Both the position numbers and the translations under genes were made by a program. DNA of 64,000 bases from Erythrophleum ivorense (lineage: Eukaryota; Streptophyta; Magnoliopsida; Fabales; Fabaceae): assembly GCA_026724425.1 (NCBI GenBank), contig JAIUCV010000004.1, positions 6,396,001-6,460,000 on the forward strand, in the 5' to 3' direction. A model generated the notes under the pieces. That model had not been told where the DNA came from. It saw only the letters and a program-made list of their open reading frames with translations, and ran no database searches. Numbering within the stretch: position 1 is the stretch's first letter; every line of letters starts with the position of its first letter. This document shows, piece by piece, positions 52,606 through 64,000 of the stretch.

Positions 52606-55600
52606 ATGTCAAGCGCTTCTTCCGAATCGACGGTGGTGGTTGCTCGGGGCCGTTTGGCCATGCTTACCGCTCACCTTCGACCTTCTTCAACTGGGCCACT
52701 TGATCATACACCTTCGCTCGACCCACTCCCTCTCTCTGCTCACCCTTCAATCTTGCCGCCCGGCTCCCTCAAGGGCTCATTGACGATCGTTGACGAGAGG
52801 ACCGGAAAAAAGTACCAGGTTGAGGTCTCTGAAGAGGGGACAATCAAAGCTACTGACTTCAAGAAGGTATTTTCTGATCACTGATTTGATATTTAAGCTT
52901 TGATGTTCGAAAGGTTTTCGTGATTGGCAAGCTGGGTTTCGGCCAATTCTGATCTATTTGGCTTCGTTGAATTGGTTGGATATGTATTTTCTGTGAATGG
53001 GTAATTCTTGTTTATGTTATCATTCTAGCTATTAACTTATACTTGTTAATTTGCAGATATCGACCGGAAAGAATGACAAGGGACTCAAACTTTATGACCC
53101 GGGCTATTTGAACACAGCTCCTGTTCGATCAAAAATTTCCTATATTGATGGCGATGAGGGAATCCTTAGATATAGAGGATACCCAATTGAGGAGTTGGCA
53201 GAGAAAAGCACCTATATGGAAGTTGCCTATCTCATAAGTGAGTATCTGCAAGAACTATCCTGCAAGTCTATAAATATTCTACTACGTATTTGTTATGTAA
53301 AATCATAAAAACTCTAAACTGATGACTACCTTGGGCAAGCATAGTGCCCATAGTTCTAAATTATGTTAATTACATGCTTCAATTTATGCATAGCATGCAT
53401 TTCTCTGTCCTTTATTGACTCTGTCTAGCTCTGCCCTTTTAGTGTATGGAAATTTGCCTTCTAAAAGTCAGTTGGCAGACTGGGAGTTTGCTATATCTCA
53501 GCATTCAGCTGTTCCACAAGGAGTTTTGGTGAGGATCTCTGCTATGTGATAATATTGTGGATTGTTGCCCCCAAATTCCTGTCCTCTAACTTTAATTCTG
53601 TTTGTGGCAGCATTTAGATTTGTAAATATACAAGTTTTAGTAATGTGAAACTTACTCTGCCAGTTGTATGATTGTATCATAGGTTAGCAAAAATCTAACA
53701 GGTTTTTATATTCTTTTAATCAGAGAAATATAACACAATAAATCTCCTAACTGGATATTGCAGGATCATTTTTGTTTGAAATGTCATTTGATTATTTGAT
53801 CTTGATCTTGATCTTGTGTTGAAGTGATATGGATATCCACGTACAAAAGTCCTTTGAAGCTTACAGAGAATGATTAAATAAGTATCTGCTTAAAATAAGG
53901 CTGTCTAATCTGTCTTATATAGCTTGATGATTTCAAGCTATAAATTTTAGTTTCTTTTACCTTTTTTTTTTTTAAAATCTTCCCTCCTTTCTTTCAGCTG
54001 TTTGTTTTGGTTGTTAATAGAATGTTTCTTAACTTTCATGGACCCCAGGGAGACAAAATATATTATTTTTAGCATGTAGAGTAAAATGATGAAGAACAGA
54101 GCAATGTTAAAGAAGCCCCAAGTTGAATGCTTGATCACTACCATTATCAGTATTATAAAGGTTGAGTCCTTATGTTATATTACATGTTTGCCTCTCCTTG
54201 TTCTTCTAGTTGAAGCAAAATGTGACTATGACTTGAACCAATTTTAGAACTAGATGTCCTAGAAAATCACTTGTTAATTTACTGTGTCAGTCTGTATTCT
54301 AATGTATGGTGTTTGGAAATTCTTTTGTGATGGTGATCATTCTAAGGGGAGTGATTAAGTTTTTTTAACAGAAATATATGTTTATTGACCTAACAGAGTG
54401 GCATCTTCTTGCATTTGCGTTGTAGGATATCATACAGTCAATGCCACATGATGCACATCCAATGGGTGTCCTTGTTAGTGCTATAAGTGCTCTATCAGTT
54501 TTTCACCCTGATGCAAATCCTGCTCTTAAGGTAAGTAACACAGATTACTTTCGAGTTTTTCAGCTTCTGGACTGTTCTACATTGATGCACATGTAAGATA
54601 GTAACACAACATGGTAATTTATGCATCTTAATTTTGTGGGGGCAATAGATGCTTCTCTCATTGTAACTAGTAGAATCTTCTCATTCTACTTTTCTACTTG
54701 TTATTTTCTGGAAATAGTTGTGGCATTTCCTTAGTTAAAGTCGTATCAGTATTATTTAATGAAGAAATGGCTGGAATAATTCACTCAGTCTAGATACTTT
54801 ATTGATTAGTTTCAGATTACATAAATAGCAAATGATAGAGGCTGTAAGCCATCCTCATCTGGCCGAGAAGCAAGGGAGATAATGGAAAGATACATAGACA
54901 AAAACATAAAGATGCGATAAGTGTAAATCACAAGATAAAGCCACCTAATCAGCATTTAAGCCTTAACCGCTGATAATGCCTAACAATACACCAAAAAAAA
55001 AAACTTATTAAAAGATATAGAGGTTAATCATGCCCAGTTTGGACAGCAATTCTTCAAATTGATCTCTGGATAGTGCTTTTGTCAAAACATCAGCAACTTG
55101 AAATCTTGTTGGAACATGAATAGTTTAACAACACCAAAATCAGCTTTCTCTTTAATGAAATGACAATCAAGTTCAACATGCTTTGTCTTATCATGATGAG
55201 CAAGGTTCTTGGCAATGCTTAGAGGAGTCATCACATCACACATCACTTTCATAGGTTCCTCTATAGTAATTCTCAATTCCCTGAGTAACCGTTGTAGCCA
55301 AATTCCTTCACAAATGCCTTGTGACAAGGATCTATATTCTGCTTCTGCACTATTCTTGGTTACCATCAATTGTTTTTTCACTCCTCCAAATTACTAGATT
55401 GGCCCAAACATAGGAACAATACCTAGAGGTTGACTTGGATTAGTAACTGATCCTACTCAATCAGTATTAGAGTAAACTTCAACCTTTTTGTTGGACCCCT
55501 TCTTGAAGAAAATTTCATTTCCAGGAGTCATTTTTAGATGTATAAGTATTCGATATGCGGTAGCAAGATGTTCCTTTTTTGGTTTGTTCAAGAATTGACT

Positions 55601-58600
55601 AACAACGCCAACAAGAAAGCTTATATCTGGTTTAGCTTGAGCTAGATATATTAGTTTACCTACTTGTCTCTGGTGTCTACAAGTATCAATTGGAGGGCTA
55701 TCTCCTTGGAGACCAATCTTTGAATTTGCTTCCATTGGTGTATCAAAAGGTTTACAACTGAGCATCCTGATTTCTTCCAATAAATCTAATGTATATTTCC
55801 TTTGAGAGATTACGATGCCTGTTCTAGATCATGCAACCTGCTTTTCCAAGAAGTATTTAAGATCGCCAAGTTTTTTAATCTCAAATTTCTTGGCTAAGGC
55901 TAGGTTCAACCATTTGATTTCTTCTGCAAAATCACTTGTCACAGTAATATCATCTACATATACTATCAAAATAACAATTTTCCCTTCAGGTGAGAATTTA
56001 ACAAACAATGTATGATTAGGTTGGCATTGAGAATATACGTAGCTTTTTATTGCCTTTGTAAATTTATCAAAGCACATCTTGGGTGACTGGTCTAACCCAT
56101 AAAATGACTTTTGGAGCTTACACACTTGTCTTGTACCTTTAGCTGAGTCAAAGTCTGGAGGTAGCTCCATATAAAGCTCCTCTTCAAGATCTCTATTTAG
56201 AAAGGCATTTTTTACTTCTAGTTGATGAAGTGGCTTGTCAAGGTTTGCAGCTGAAAAAATAAGTGCCTTGATAGTATTGAGTTTGGCTAGCAGAGCAGAT
56301 GTCTCTTGATAATCAATTCCATATGTTTGAGCGAATCTCTTTGCTGCTAGTCTCACCTTGTAGCAATTGATGCTCCCATCAAGGTTGTATTTAATTGTGA
56401 ACACCTACTTGGTACCCACAACTTTCTTTCCCTCAAGTAATTTAGTAATAGTCTAGGTGCCTTTTTTCTCTAGAGCATTCATCTCTTCTTGGATAGCTAA
56501 TCTCCATTCAGATGTTTTTTCAGGGCCTTCTGAACATTCTTGGGAATTTTCACATTACTAATTAGTTACAAAATGCCTTACACCGAGGAGATAAATGCTC
56601 ATGAGAAACAAAATTTGAGATGGGGTGCTTCATGCATTTTCTAATACCTTTTCTGAGAGCAATAGGGATTTCAAGGTCATTACCTGGACTTGGCTAAGGA
56701 GGATTGCTTTGTTCAAGAAGTGTACAGGCCTGGTCCTCCTTCCTCTCTCTCTCAGAATGCACCATAAGCTCTTTCTGAGTGCCATTCTCAACTTCTGATA
56801 TTTCTGAGTCCTTTAGTTGGTCTTTGGGTTGCAGTTCTTTATGGTGTTGCTGGTTCTGTTTTTCTGGTGCATGGATCAGGTCAAGGCTGTTTGGGCTGCT
56901 TTCTGGTCTGGGTTGGCTATTTTCTAGGCTATTTGGCTGTTTTTGGTGTTGGATATTTGTAACGAATCCCATTCTTGCACATAATTATGGTTCTCCCCCT
57001 GAATGGGTATTTGTGGGTAAAAGGGTTGATTTTCAAATGTAACATCCATTGAAACAAAGAATTTTCTGAGACTTGGAGAATAACGTTTGTAGCCCTTCTT
57101 TGTTGAAGAATATCCCTGGAAGATATATTTAGTGGGTGTTGGATAAAGTTTATTGCTATGGTAAATGTGAACAAATGCCATACATCCAAAGATTTTTGGA
57201 GGTAAAGTGGACACAAGTTGGGTTAAGGGAAAGGTTTGGACAAGTGGTTCACAGGGAGTTTTGAATTTTAGGACTTTAGAAAGCATTCGGTTAATGAAAT
57301 AGGTTGCAGTGAGTATTAGTTCTCCCCAAAACAATTTTGGTACATTTGTAGTCAACATTAAGACTCTAGCAATTTCTAAAAAGTGCCTATTTTTATGTTC
57401 ATTTTGTTGTGGTGTGTCAACACATGAACTTTGATGGTTAATACCTTGGCTAGTGAGGTACTCGTTGAAGGGTGCATTAAAATAGTCTTTGGCATTGTTA
57501 GAAGGCAGGACTCTTATTTTTGTGTGAAACTGATTTTGTGCTAGTGTATGGAAATTTTGAAAAATAGATGAGGCTTTAGATTTGGCATTCATTAGGTAAA
57601 CCCAAGTTATATGTGTATGGTCATCCACAAAGGTTAATCATCCAGCTCCATTCTCATTTTTGAGTTTTGAAGGACTCCATATATCACTATGTATGCTTGT
57701 AAATGGCTGTGAGGCATTATAGACATGAGGAGGATAGTGAGAACATAAATGTTTAGAAAGCTGACATATTTCACACTAAGGGAAAATAGAACTTTTTTTA
57801 TTAAAAAATTGAGGATATATCATTTTCATATACTAAAATTCGCAGTGTCCCAATTGAAAATATGTGTCAGTAGTGAAGCATCCCTTTGTTGCCTTCTCTG
57901 GTCCATTGATGAGAAACAAGCCTGCACACTCCTTAGCACATCCAATTATCCTCCTAGAGCCAAATCCTGGAAAACACAGCTATAACCACCGAAATTAACA
58001 ATGCAATTTAGGTCCTTAACCAGTTGGCTAATAGATAGCAAATTGCAGGTTAATGTAGGCACTAAGAGCACATTTTTTAACACCAATTTGATAAATATAC
58101 AGATCCAGATCCAGATTCAGCCACCTTTGATAAAGTACTGTTAGCAATTTTCACAAATAATCCTGCTGTACTAGGTTTGAAATTAGTGAGTAAGGAAGTG
58201 TTACCCGTCATATGATCCATTCTACTGGAATCAACTATCTAGCTATTGTTTTTCTGAACTTGAGAGCTCAATGCAGATGGGAAGTTACCTACTTGAGCTA
58301 CTGCACCAGTACCTACCACGTCTTTAGGATTTTTGTTGCCCAATATCTTTTGCAATCACTCCACTTGCTCTCTGTTGAATGGACTTGTTTCTAGGGGTTG
58401 TCTATCCTCATTTTGCATTGTATATCCTCTTTGTTCCCTTCTCAGTTTTGGCTTCCAGTTTGGAGGCTTGCTGTAAATCTTCTAGTAGACATCTATAGTG
58501 TGGCCAGACTTGTTGCAATGGTTGCACCAACGTCTGTTTTGTCCCTTTTGTTTGTCAAGCCCATGGTTGTTTGGTCCTCTTGCAAGCAAGGCTGAGGCTT

Positions 58601-61600
58601 CCTGATTATATTGGGCATACTGGGGACCTAAGGATAATCTTTTCCGACTTTCTTCCCTTTTGGCTTCTAATATGGCTTCATGAAAGCTAGGAAGAGGCTT
58701 AGAGCCCATAATTTGGCTCCTTAATTCTTCAAAGTTCTGGTTAAGTCCTGATAGGAATTTATATATTTGTTTTCTTTCAACAATTTTGCCGTACATAGCT
58801 GTATCACCTTCACAGCTCCATTTGTGAGCTTCAAAAAGATCAAGTTGTTGCCAATACCTCATAAGAAGGGATGAGTACTAAATTATGGACATGTCTCCTT
58901 ATTTGAGATCATGGAGGATGCCTTCAATTTCAAAGAACTTGACTATGTTCTCACTGGTGGGGTAGGTGTCACGACCTGCTTCTCAAATGTCACGTGCTTT
59001 AGCGAGTAGCATAAAATTTTTCCTGATGTCTGTGTTCATTGAGTTGATGAGCCAAGACATTACTTGGTTATTGTCTGCCTTCCAGACTCTACTTTGGATC
59101 CGTGGTAGATGTGCCATAGCAGTGCCATTGACATAGTCCTCCTTGCTCTTCCCACAAAGGAACATCATCATTGAGTGGCTTCAATGGAGGTAATTCTGCC
59201 TGTTCAACTTCTGGGTTGTGACAGACAGGAGAAGGTTTGAGCCCTCTAGAAATGCCAGGCTGTGTTGCAGAAGAGGGGATGCCAGGAGCCATCAAAATAG
59301 AGGAGGAAGAGTTAACTCTCTTTGTATTCATGGCTCTGTAATGTCCGAATTGCATCATGGGGATTTGCGAGCTGAATCCAGCTCTAATATCATGAAGAAA
59401 TGGCTGGAGTAATTCACTCTTTGTCCAGATACCTTATTGATTAGTTTCAGATTACATGAATAGCCAATGATAGAGGCTGTAAGTCATCCTCAGCTGGTCA
59501 AGAATCAAAGGATGACAGAAAGATATATAGACAAAAACAGAAAGATGCGATAAGTGTAACTCACAAAGATAAAGCCAACTGATTAGTGTTTAAGCCTTAA
59601 ATAATAAACGCTGATAATGCCTAACAATATACCCCCAAAAAAAAAAGATATAAAAGTTATTAAAAATATTCTAAATTCCAACATTTAATATTTACAGAAA
59701 TGAGGTTTTGATTTGAAATATGGAGTTTCTGCAGATTTTAGTTTTTTAAACCAATATGAATATGTATAATATCTATTTTCCAAATATGTAGTAGAAATAA
59801 ATACCGACATTTTTCTAAGGATTCAATAATTTTATTTTGTTAGAATCAGCAAAAAAGTGCTGAGTTGGTTAAAGCTGTTGTCTGATGTTATTATACTATG
59901 TTAATTGTATTATGAGGCAATTAATTGAAGAACTGCATAGTATCACATCGTTTTGCTGTGTTTTAAGCATTAATTTACTGTCTTTCAGATTAGTAATTAA
60001 TACTTGATAAGGAAAAAAATGATTAGCATTTTTAAGTTACATTACCACAATAGTTACCATCAGATATTTGTTAATTGTTGTATTAATTGGTTGATACTTA
60101 CACTTGCTGATTGAACCTGCCTCCCATTTAAACTTCAATACTCTTTTTCTTAATAGGATTCTACATGTTATTACCATGTTGGTTGATGCTACAATAGTTA
60201 AATGCATATTATAATTTGATGCAGGGTCTTGATATATACCACTCAAAACAAGTGAGAGACAAACAAATAGCACGAATCATTGGAAAGGTTTGCTTATGTG
60301 GTTTTCTTTTTTTCCTCTTACCCTTCTATCTTGGTATATCTAATTTATTCAACTACTGTTGATGCGTCTAGAACTAGTTTTACAGCTTGTATCCTGTGGA
60401 TTTTTGCACAGCTATCATGTGACTTTATGCTTATTTGCAAGCTGCCAAATTGATCTATTTATTGTTGTTATCTTTTCTGACTGCAGATAACAACAATTGC
60501 TGCAGCAGCTTATCTTAGATTGTCAGGAAGGTCACCTGTGCTTCCAGCCAGCCGCCTTTCTTACACAGAGAACTTCCTATACATGCTAGATTCTTTGTAT
60601 GTCTTATGGTTTTTTTAAGGTCTTACTGATAATATGGAAAAATGTAAAGTTTCCATTTCTTATTAATTTACTAATTTACTTTTTCTTGAGTGTATTAAAT
60701 AATCATTAGTACTTACTAGTAATGATTATTTTTTTGGTTCTTGTATGTAATGGATTCAAATCTTCATGAAAGAAGTATGGATTAATCTTTTTTTTTTTTT
60801 TTGGGTGGTGCAAAGTATGAACTAATCTTTAGATGATCGAATGATATATACATACTGGTGTTTTAGGTGTCTTGTAATTATATTAGCAGATTTTAACTCA
60901 AATAAAATTTTCTTGTACATGCTTTCAGAGGCAATCGCTCATATAAACCCAATCCTAGGCTAACTCGTGCTCTGGATATTATCTTCATCTTGCATGCAGA
61001 ACATGAAATGAACTGCTCTACATCCGCTGTCCGGCACCTTTCATCAAGGTTGAAGTTTGACTTTTCTTAAGCAACATAAAGCATTCTAGGTTCAGTGTTC
61101 CTTAACTAACTTCTAATGTGCAGTGGTGTTGATGTATACACTGCTATTGCTGGTGCTGTTGGAGCACTGTATGGACCTCTTCATGGTGGAGCTAATGAGG
61201 TAACTCTAGATGGTTCATGCAAACTATCACAGACTTTTCTCTATTGCGTGTTTTAATGTATCACTAACTGATTGAGAATATAACATAAAAAGCTTTACTT
61301 TTTGATGTAAACCCCCCCTGGCTGACAATTTCCTTCAGTAAACACAATACTGTTGGCAAGCATGCTAATGTGACCTTTGGTGGTTCTGTAGGCTGTCCTG
61401 AAAATGCTGAGTGAAATTGGAACTGTTGAGAACATTCCAGAGTTCATTGAGGGCGTGAAAGCCAGGTTGTTATTACTTTCTTTTTGTTTTTGGGGTCTTA
61501 TTTTCCCCATTTATCTTTTACACTGAAAGGGTAATGTTGGTATGATGCCTTGCTCTTATGTGGTTTTGCTTCAGACCTTCACAGCCAGCTGGGAAAATGA

Positions 61601-62663
61601 TAGTTATAATTGATATATTTATCCTGTCATCCTATGCTTTTTCTTTCCTTTGCCCTTCCAGGAAACGAAAGCTCAGTGGTTTTGGACATCGTGTTTACAA
61701 GAACTATGATCCCAGAGCAAAGGTCCTGAGAAGACTGGCAGATGAAGTATTTTCCATTGTTGGCCGGGACCCTCTTATTGAGGTGTTTATCCATTTCATG
61801 GATTGCTTTTGTGCTGTTTGTCTATTATATATTCCTGAAGCTATAAATCTTTCTGGTAATGAATCTACTGGGTTATGAATACTGTAACAAACCACTAGAT
61901 TTTCAACTTCGCCACATGTTTTCTTTTAATTTAGTTTGGTATTTTACTGGGCAAATAGAATCGTTATTGTAGAATACTAGAATTGTTATTAGGGAGACAA
62001 CTTAGAGGGGCTATTTCAAGGTACTTGCTTATAGATGCTGTAGATTTATGTTTGGCTTTTCATATCATACGTCTGCATGTATATTCATTAGAAGTCATAT
62101 TTTGGAAAAAGAAAAAGAAAAAAAAGATGGCAAAGCTATCCACTCCTAGTTGGGGTCTAGAGTCAATTCTAAATCTCAAGCAACTTGTTTCATTTTAAAA
62201 CTTAGATTATTGCCTAGTGTTTATAATGCCAATATTTATATCTGACTAAGAAAACTTCTGCTTTATTTAATGTGAATTCAGTTCAATGTATTTAGTTTAA
62301 ACTTCTGAGTTATAGATAAAATTTTCTGGTTGTGCAGATTGCAGTTGCCTTAGAGAAGGTTGCATTATCTGATGAATTTTTCATTAAGAGGAAGCTATAT
62401 CCTAATGTTGACTTCTACTCTGGGTTAATTTATAGGTAATCTATCATTGAATTCAGTTTTTGTAAGTAACAGGGATAAGATATGTAACTCCTCCCAGCAT
62501 ATATAACAAGGTTTGGAATGATGAATTTTTTGTAATCAGAGCCATGGGATTTCCACCTGAGTATTTCACAGTTTTATTTGCAATCCCTCGAATGGCTGGG
62601 TACTTGGCACATTGGCGAGAGTCCCTGGATGATCCCGATACAAAGATTATGAGACCTCAACAG
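52606..62663 (+). CDS. CSY3: Citrate synthase, peroxisomal/glyoxysomal (3' end beyond window)
   Basis: Condenses acetyl-CoA with oxaloacetate to citrate in peroxisomes, exporting carbon from fatty-acid beta-oxidation. Visible coding exons: 52606-52866, 53057-53237, 53443-53528, 54426-54530, 60225-60287, 60487-60596, 60929-61048, 61124-61199, 61392-61465, 61662-61782, 62338-62435, 62540-62663. They join to 473 codons ending MRPQQ; roughly 40-45 residues (starting VYTGVWLRHY in relatives) lie on an exon past 64,000. The N terminus has a PTS2 peroxisomal signal, RLAMLTAHL, at residues 16-24, which sets it apart from mitochondrial forms. The catalytic triad is present: H329 in GPLHGGANE, H368 in GFGHRVYK, D424 in NVDFYSG. 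Intron 4 (54,531-60,224) is enlarged by an antisense Copia element; exon junctions around it are intact. The start codon is the first ATG after a pyrimidine-rich leader. CSY3 rather than CSY2 is inferred from linkage to PP5. Confidence 0.95.
54760..54993 (-). repeat. Copia 3' LTR
   Basis: TGAAGAAATGGCTGGA at its left end and GCTGATAATGCCTAACA near its right end are shared with the LTR at 59,393. By eye the two differ at about 10% of positions plus several indels, so the insertion is old. Confidence 0.85.
55082..55780 (-). pseudogene. Copia RNase H relic
   Basis: The upper part (55,780-55,457) has the connection region motifs CKPFDTPME, GKLIYLAQAKPDISF and VSQFLNKPKKEHL. After a break, 55,381-55,082 has KNSAEAEYRSLSQ, LRELRI, CDVMTPLSIAKN and HDKTKHVELDCHFIKEK, the typical RNase H end of Copia. 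Stops between the two parts break the frame. Confidence 0.88.
55829..56404 (-). pseudogene. Copia reverse transcriptase relic, YVDD retained
   Basis: A 191-codon open stretch has KVRLAAKRFAQTYGIDYQET, LHQLEVKNAFLNRDLEEELY, KLQKSFYGLDQSPKMC and the catalytic LIVYVDDITV. The first catalytic aspartate region reads VKNAFLN where Copia normally has VKNAFLHG or VKTAFLNG; its aspartate equivalent looks substituted. It is the best preserved part of the element but cut off upstream and downstream by stops. Confidence 0.88.
56924..57628 (-). pseudogene. Copia integrase relic
   Basis: Begins MDDHTHITWVYLM and runs through FHTLAQNQFHTKIRVLPSNN, TSQGINHQSSCVDTPQQN, KNRHFLEIARVLM and PPKIFGCMAFVHI. Active copies have an S-D-N segment where LPSNN stands here, so one catalytic aspartate is replaced by asparagine. 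Residues around QQNGVAERKNR are also shortened. Not functional. Confidence 0.85.
58450..59358 (-). pseudogene. Copia gag relic
   Basis: Three shifted frames give VWKADNNQVMSWLINSM (59,171-58,983), then MRYWQQLDLFEAHKW, QIYKFLSGLNQNFEELRSQI and a zinc knuckle CNHCNKSGHTIDVY (58,862-58,482). The last cysteine of the CCHC knuckle is replaced by tyrosine and the next codon is a stop. Confidence 0.82.
59393..59637 (-). repeat. Copia 5' LTR
   Basis: Partner of the LTR at 54,760. It is followed on the minus strand directly by the primer-binding site. Confidence 0.85.
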
Positions 62664-64000
62664 GTTACTTCCCTTCTTTAAATTTACCCTGGTTATGCTT
62701 TTCTTGTAAAATAAAGGTTTGGCAATATTAGAATTGGCTATATTGTGCTGATCTGGCTACAAATGATCTGTAGAAAATTTGATTTACTGAAAAATGGTTG
62801 GCTACTTGGCTTCTTGTGTCGCTTTGAGGCTGCAATTCATTCTTCTTAGTACAGATACTAGGAAACCCTTGCAAAATACATCTTCGTGAATAAATATAGT
62901 AGTCGGTCAAGGTTGTCATGCTGTCAGCGTTGCACTTTATGTGGTAGTGGAAATAGCTCAAGTGGGTATAATTTTGGGTTAAATGGCAGTTGGTTTCCTG
63001 TCAATAGTTCCTCATAATCTTTCATAGATAACTTACATGAACTGATCCAGAAGAGAAGAAAGGTAGCTCAGCTAATTAAAACCATAGGGGCCCTTAACCT
63101 GTTTGCTTGCCAAACTCCTTTTTGTGTGACACTACTCGATTCATAACCATTTACCAGGATAGTTTATATTGTAGAACTATTAACTGCTTACCTCTTTGGC
63201 CCCAGGTTTTGATGGGTTCCATTGAAAGATACAAAACTATTACTAATAGAGAAGTAACAAGAAAACAAAGATGAGCATGAAGACTCTTGATTTAAACAAA
63301 TAAAAATGCTGCCTAATCCCTAAAACAGCCATAAGCAGAATACCAAAGGTCAGACACAAAATCCTATCCCACAAGGCATTTGTAGTCGCTGACACTTCAT
63401 TAAAGATCCAAGCATTTGTTTCCAACCAGATGCACCAATCACTGTGAAAAATGCACATTGAAACATAACTTTGGCGTCTTTATTATGGCCCAAGCCTTTA
63501 AACTTGAATGAAATAAATAGATCCAAGCTCTCCAGGCAGTCCTCATACTACAAGAACAACAGCAATAGGCCTTTTCCCATTAAGTGGAATTGGCCACATA
63601 GATCAAATGATGCTATAAAATTCTATTATAAATCATGTTTTTAAATAAATCATTTAAATCTAAATCTTTCTTAATATTGTCCAAAAATGTCAAAACATAT
63701 TATTCCACAATGAACTGACGTACTACAATGTAAAAACAAGTGTGCATTTGTTTCAGAACATTACATCAATGCTGTTTTCTTGATATTTCTTGTTTGATTT
63801 GCCTAAATGGGGTAATAATGTAAAGATTGTATAAGTTCGTGTTACAAATCCTTCTTAATTATTGTAATTATTATTGGAATACTTCTAATTATTAACTGAT
63901 CTTTGGAATTAGTTGACTTAGTTTGTTTGTCAATCCTTAATGATTAGGGTTTCGTCTCCCATTTATTTTCTTTCCTCGAATAACTTCCACTTTATTGTAT
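62664..64000. other. Last visible citrate synthase intron (open at window end)
   Basis: After donor GTTACT at 62,664 no sequence coding for the expected C-terminal exon was found up to 64,000. The intron therefore exceeds 1.3 kb. It holds a LINE-like relic at about 63,185-63,760. Confidence 0.7.
63243..63720 (-). mobile_element. LINE ORF2 C-terminal remnant
   Basis: On the minus strand 63,458-63,243 reads DWCIWLETNAWIFNEVSATT and ALWDRILCL. This resembles the W-x-x-W-x-E-R-N-A-R-I-F...LWDRI pattern at the C terminus of plant LINE ORF2. Upstream in the same sense (about 63,560) MRTAWRAWI adds weak support. Stops are present. Confidence 0.4.

Larger units (their letters stand above)
54760..59637 (-). 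mobile_element. Degenerate Copia LTR retrotransposon in citrate synthase intron 4
   Basis: Two similar LTRs in direct orientation flank gag-pol relics read on the minus strand, opposite to the host gene. Internal to the 5' LTR (right side), TGATATTAGAGCT at about 59,380-59,392 is a close match to the initiator-Met tRNA primer-binding site TGGTATCAGAGC. Gag, integrase, reverse transcriptase and RNase H follow in Copia order. Many stops and frame changes make it non-autonomous. A clear polypurine tract and 5-bp target duplication were not found; LTR outer ends are uncertain by about 15 bp. Confidence 0.92.

Noticed and set aside
52424..52783. 119-codon frame overlapping the citrate synthase start
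   Set aside because: It is a different frame over the leader and exon 1. The frame from 52,606 carries the PTS2 signal and homology.
1..64000. CRISPR arrays, bacterial operons, rRNA or tRNA genes
   Set aside because: No regularly spaced short repeats, no Shine-Dalgarno-linked gene runs and no cloverleaf with intact A and B boxes were seen. The tandem repeats have plant-repeat character.

Overview
The window is nuclear DNA of a flowering plant, most likely a eudicot. It is AT-rich, with long introns bounded by GT...AG, spliced 5' leaders, Copia, Gypsy-type, LINE and MITE debris, and three plant housekeeping or developmental genes. The species cannot be named from the sequence. There is nothing prokaryotic, no CRISPR array, and no rRNA or convincing tRNA gene.

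Layout. Positions 1-29,900 hold no gene I can support. They hold a probable ~4 kb solo LTR (504-4491), LINE tails, a foldback element with minisatellite arms (7859-8676), a SINE-like piece, a degenerate Copia fragment (about 12,970-13,460), a complex direct and inverted duplication (about 17,050-21,500), a cluster of small elements (23,279-24,386) and a MITE (29,473-29,792) just upstream of the first gene. Three genes follow, all on the + strand. (1) Serine/threonine protein phosphatase 5 (PP5/PAPP5), coding 31,019-39,624: 12 constitutive exons give 482 aa, and an in-frame 174-nt cassette exon (35,698-35,871) encodes two hydrophobic helices. (2) A plant mobile domain protein of the MAIN/MAIN-LIKE family, coding 44,325-47,182: five coding exons, 722 aa, with an acidic 12-residue repeat array near its C terminus. 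(3) Peroxisomal (glyoxysomal) citrate synthase, coding 52,606 to beyond the window: 12 exons and 473 codons are visible, and the last exon lies past 64,000. Its fourth coding intron carries a degenerate Copia retrotransposon in antisense orientation (54,760-59,637).

The genes do not form a pathway. PP5 is an HSP90-linked phosphatase, the MAIN-like protein is a nuclear factor of meristem maintenance and silencing, and citrate synthase feeds peroxisomal acetyl-CoA into citrate. The order does look conserved. From memory, Arabidopsis CSY3 (At2g42790) and PAPP5 (At2g42810) are near neighbours, so this is probably an ancestral syntenic block in which the intervening gene differs. The most informative observations are the membrane-anchor cassette exon of PP5, the repeat tail of the MAIN-like protein, the antisense Copia inside citrate synthase, and the layered duplications of the gene-free left part. 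Exon coordinates were derived by hand from reading-frame continuity and splice sites. UTR and repeat boundaries are approximate.
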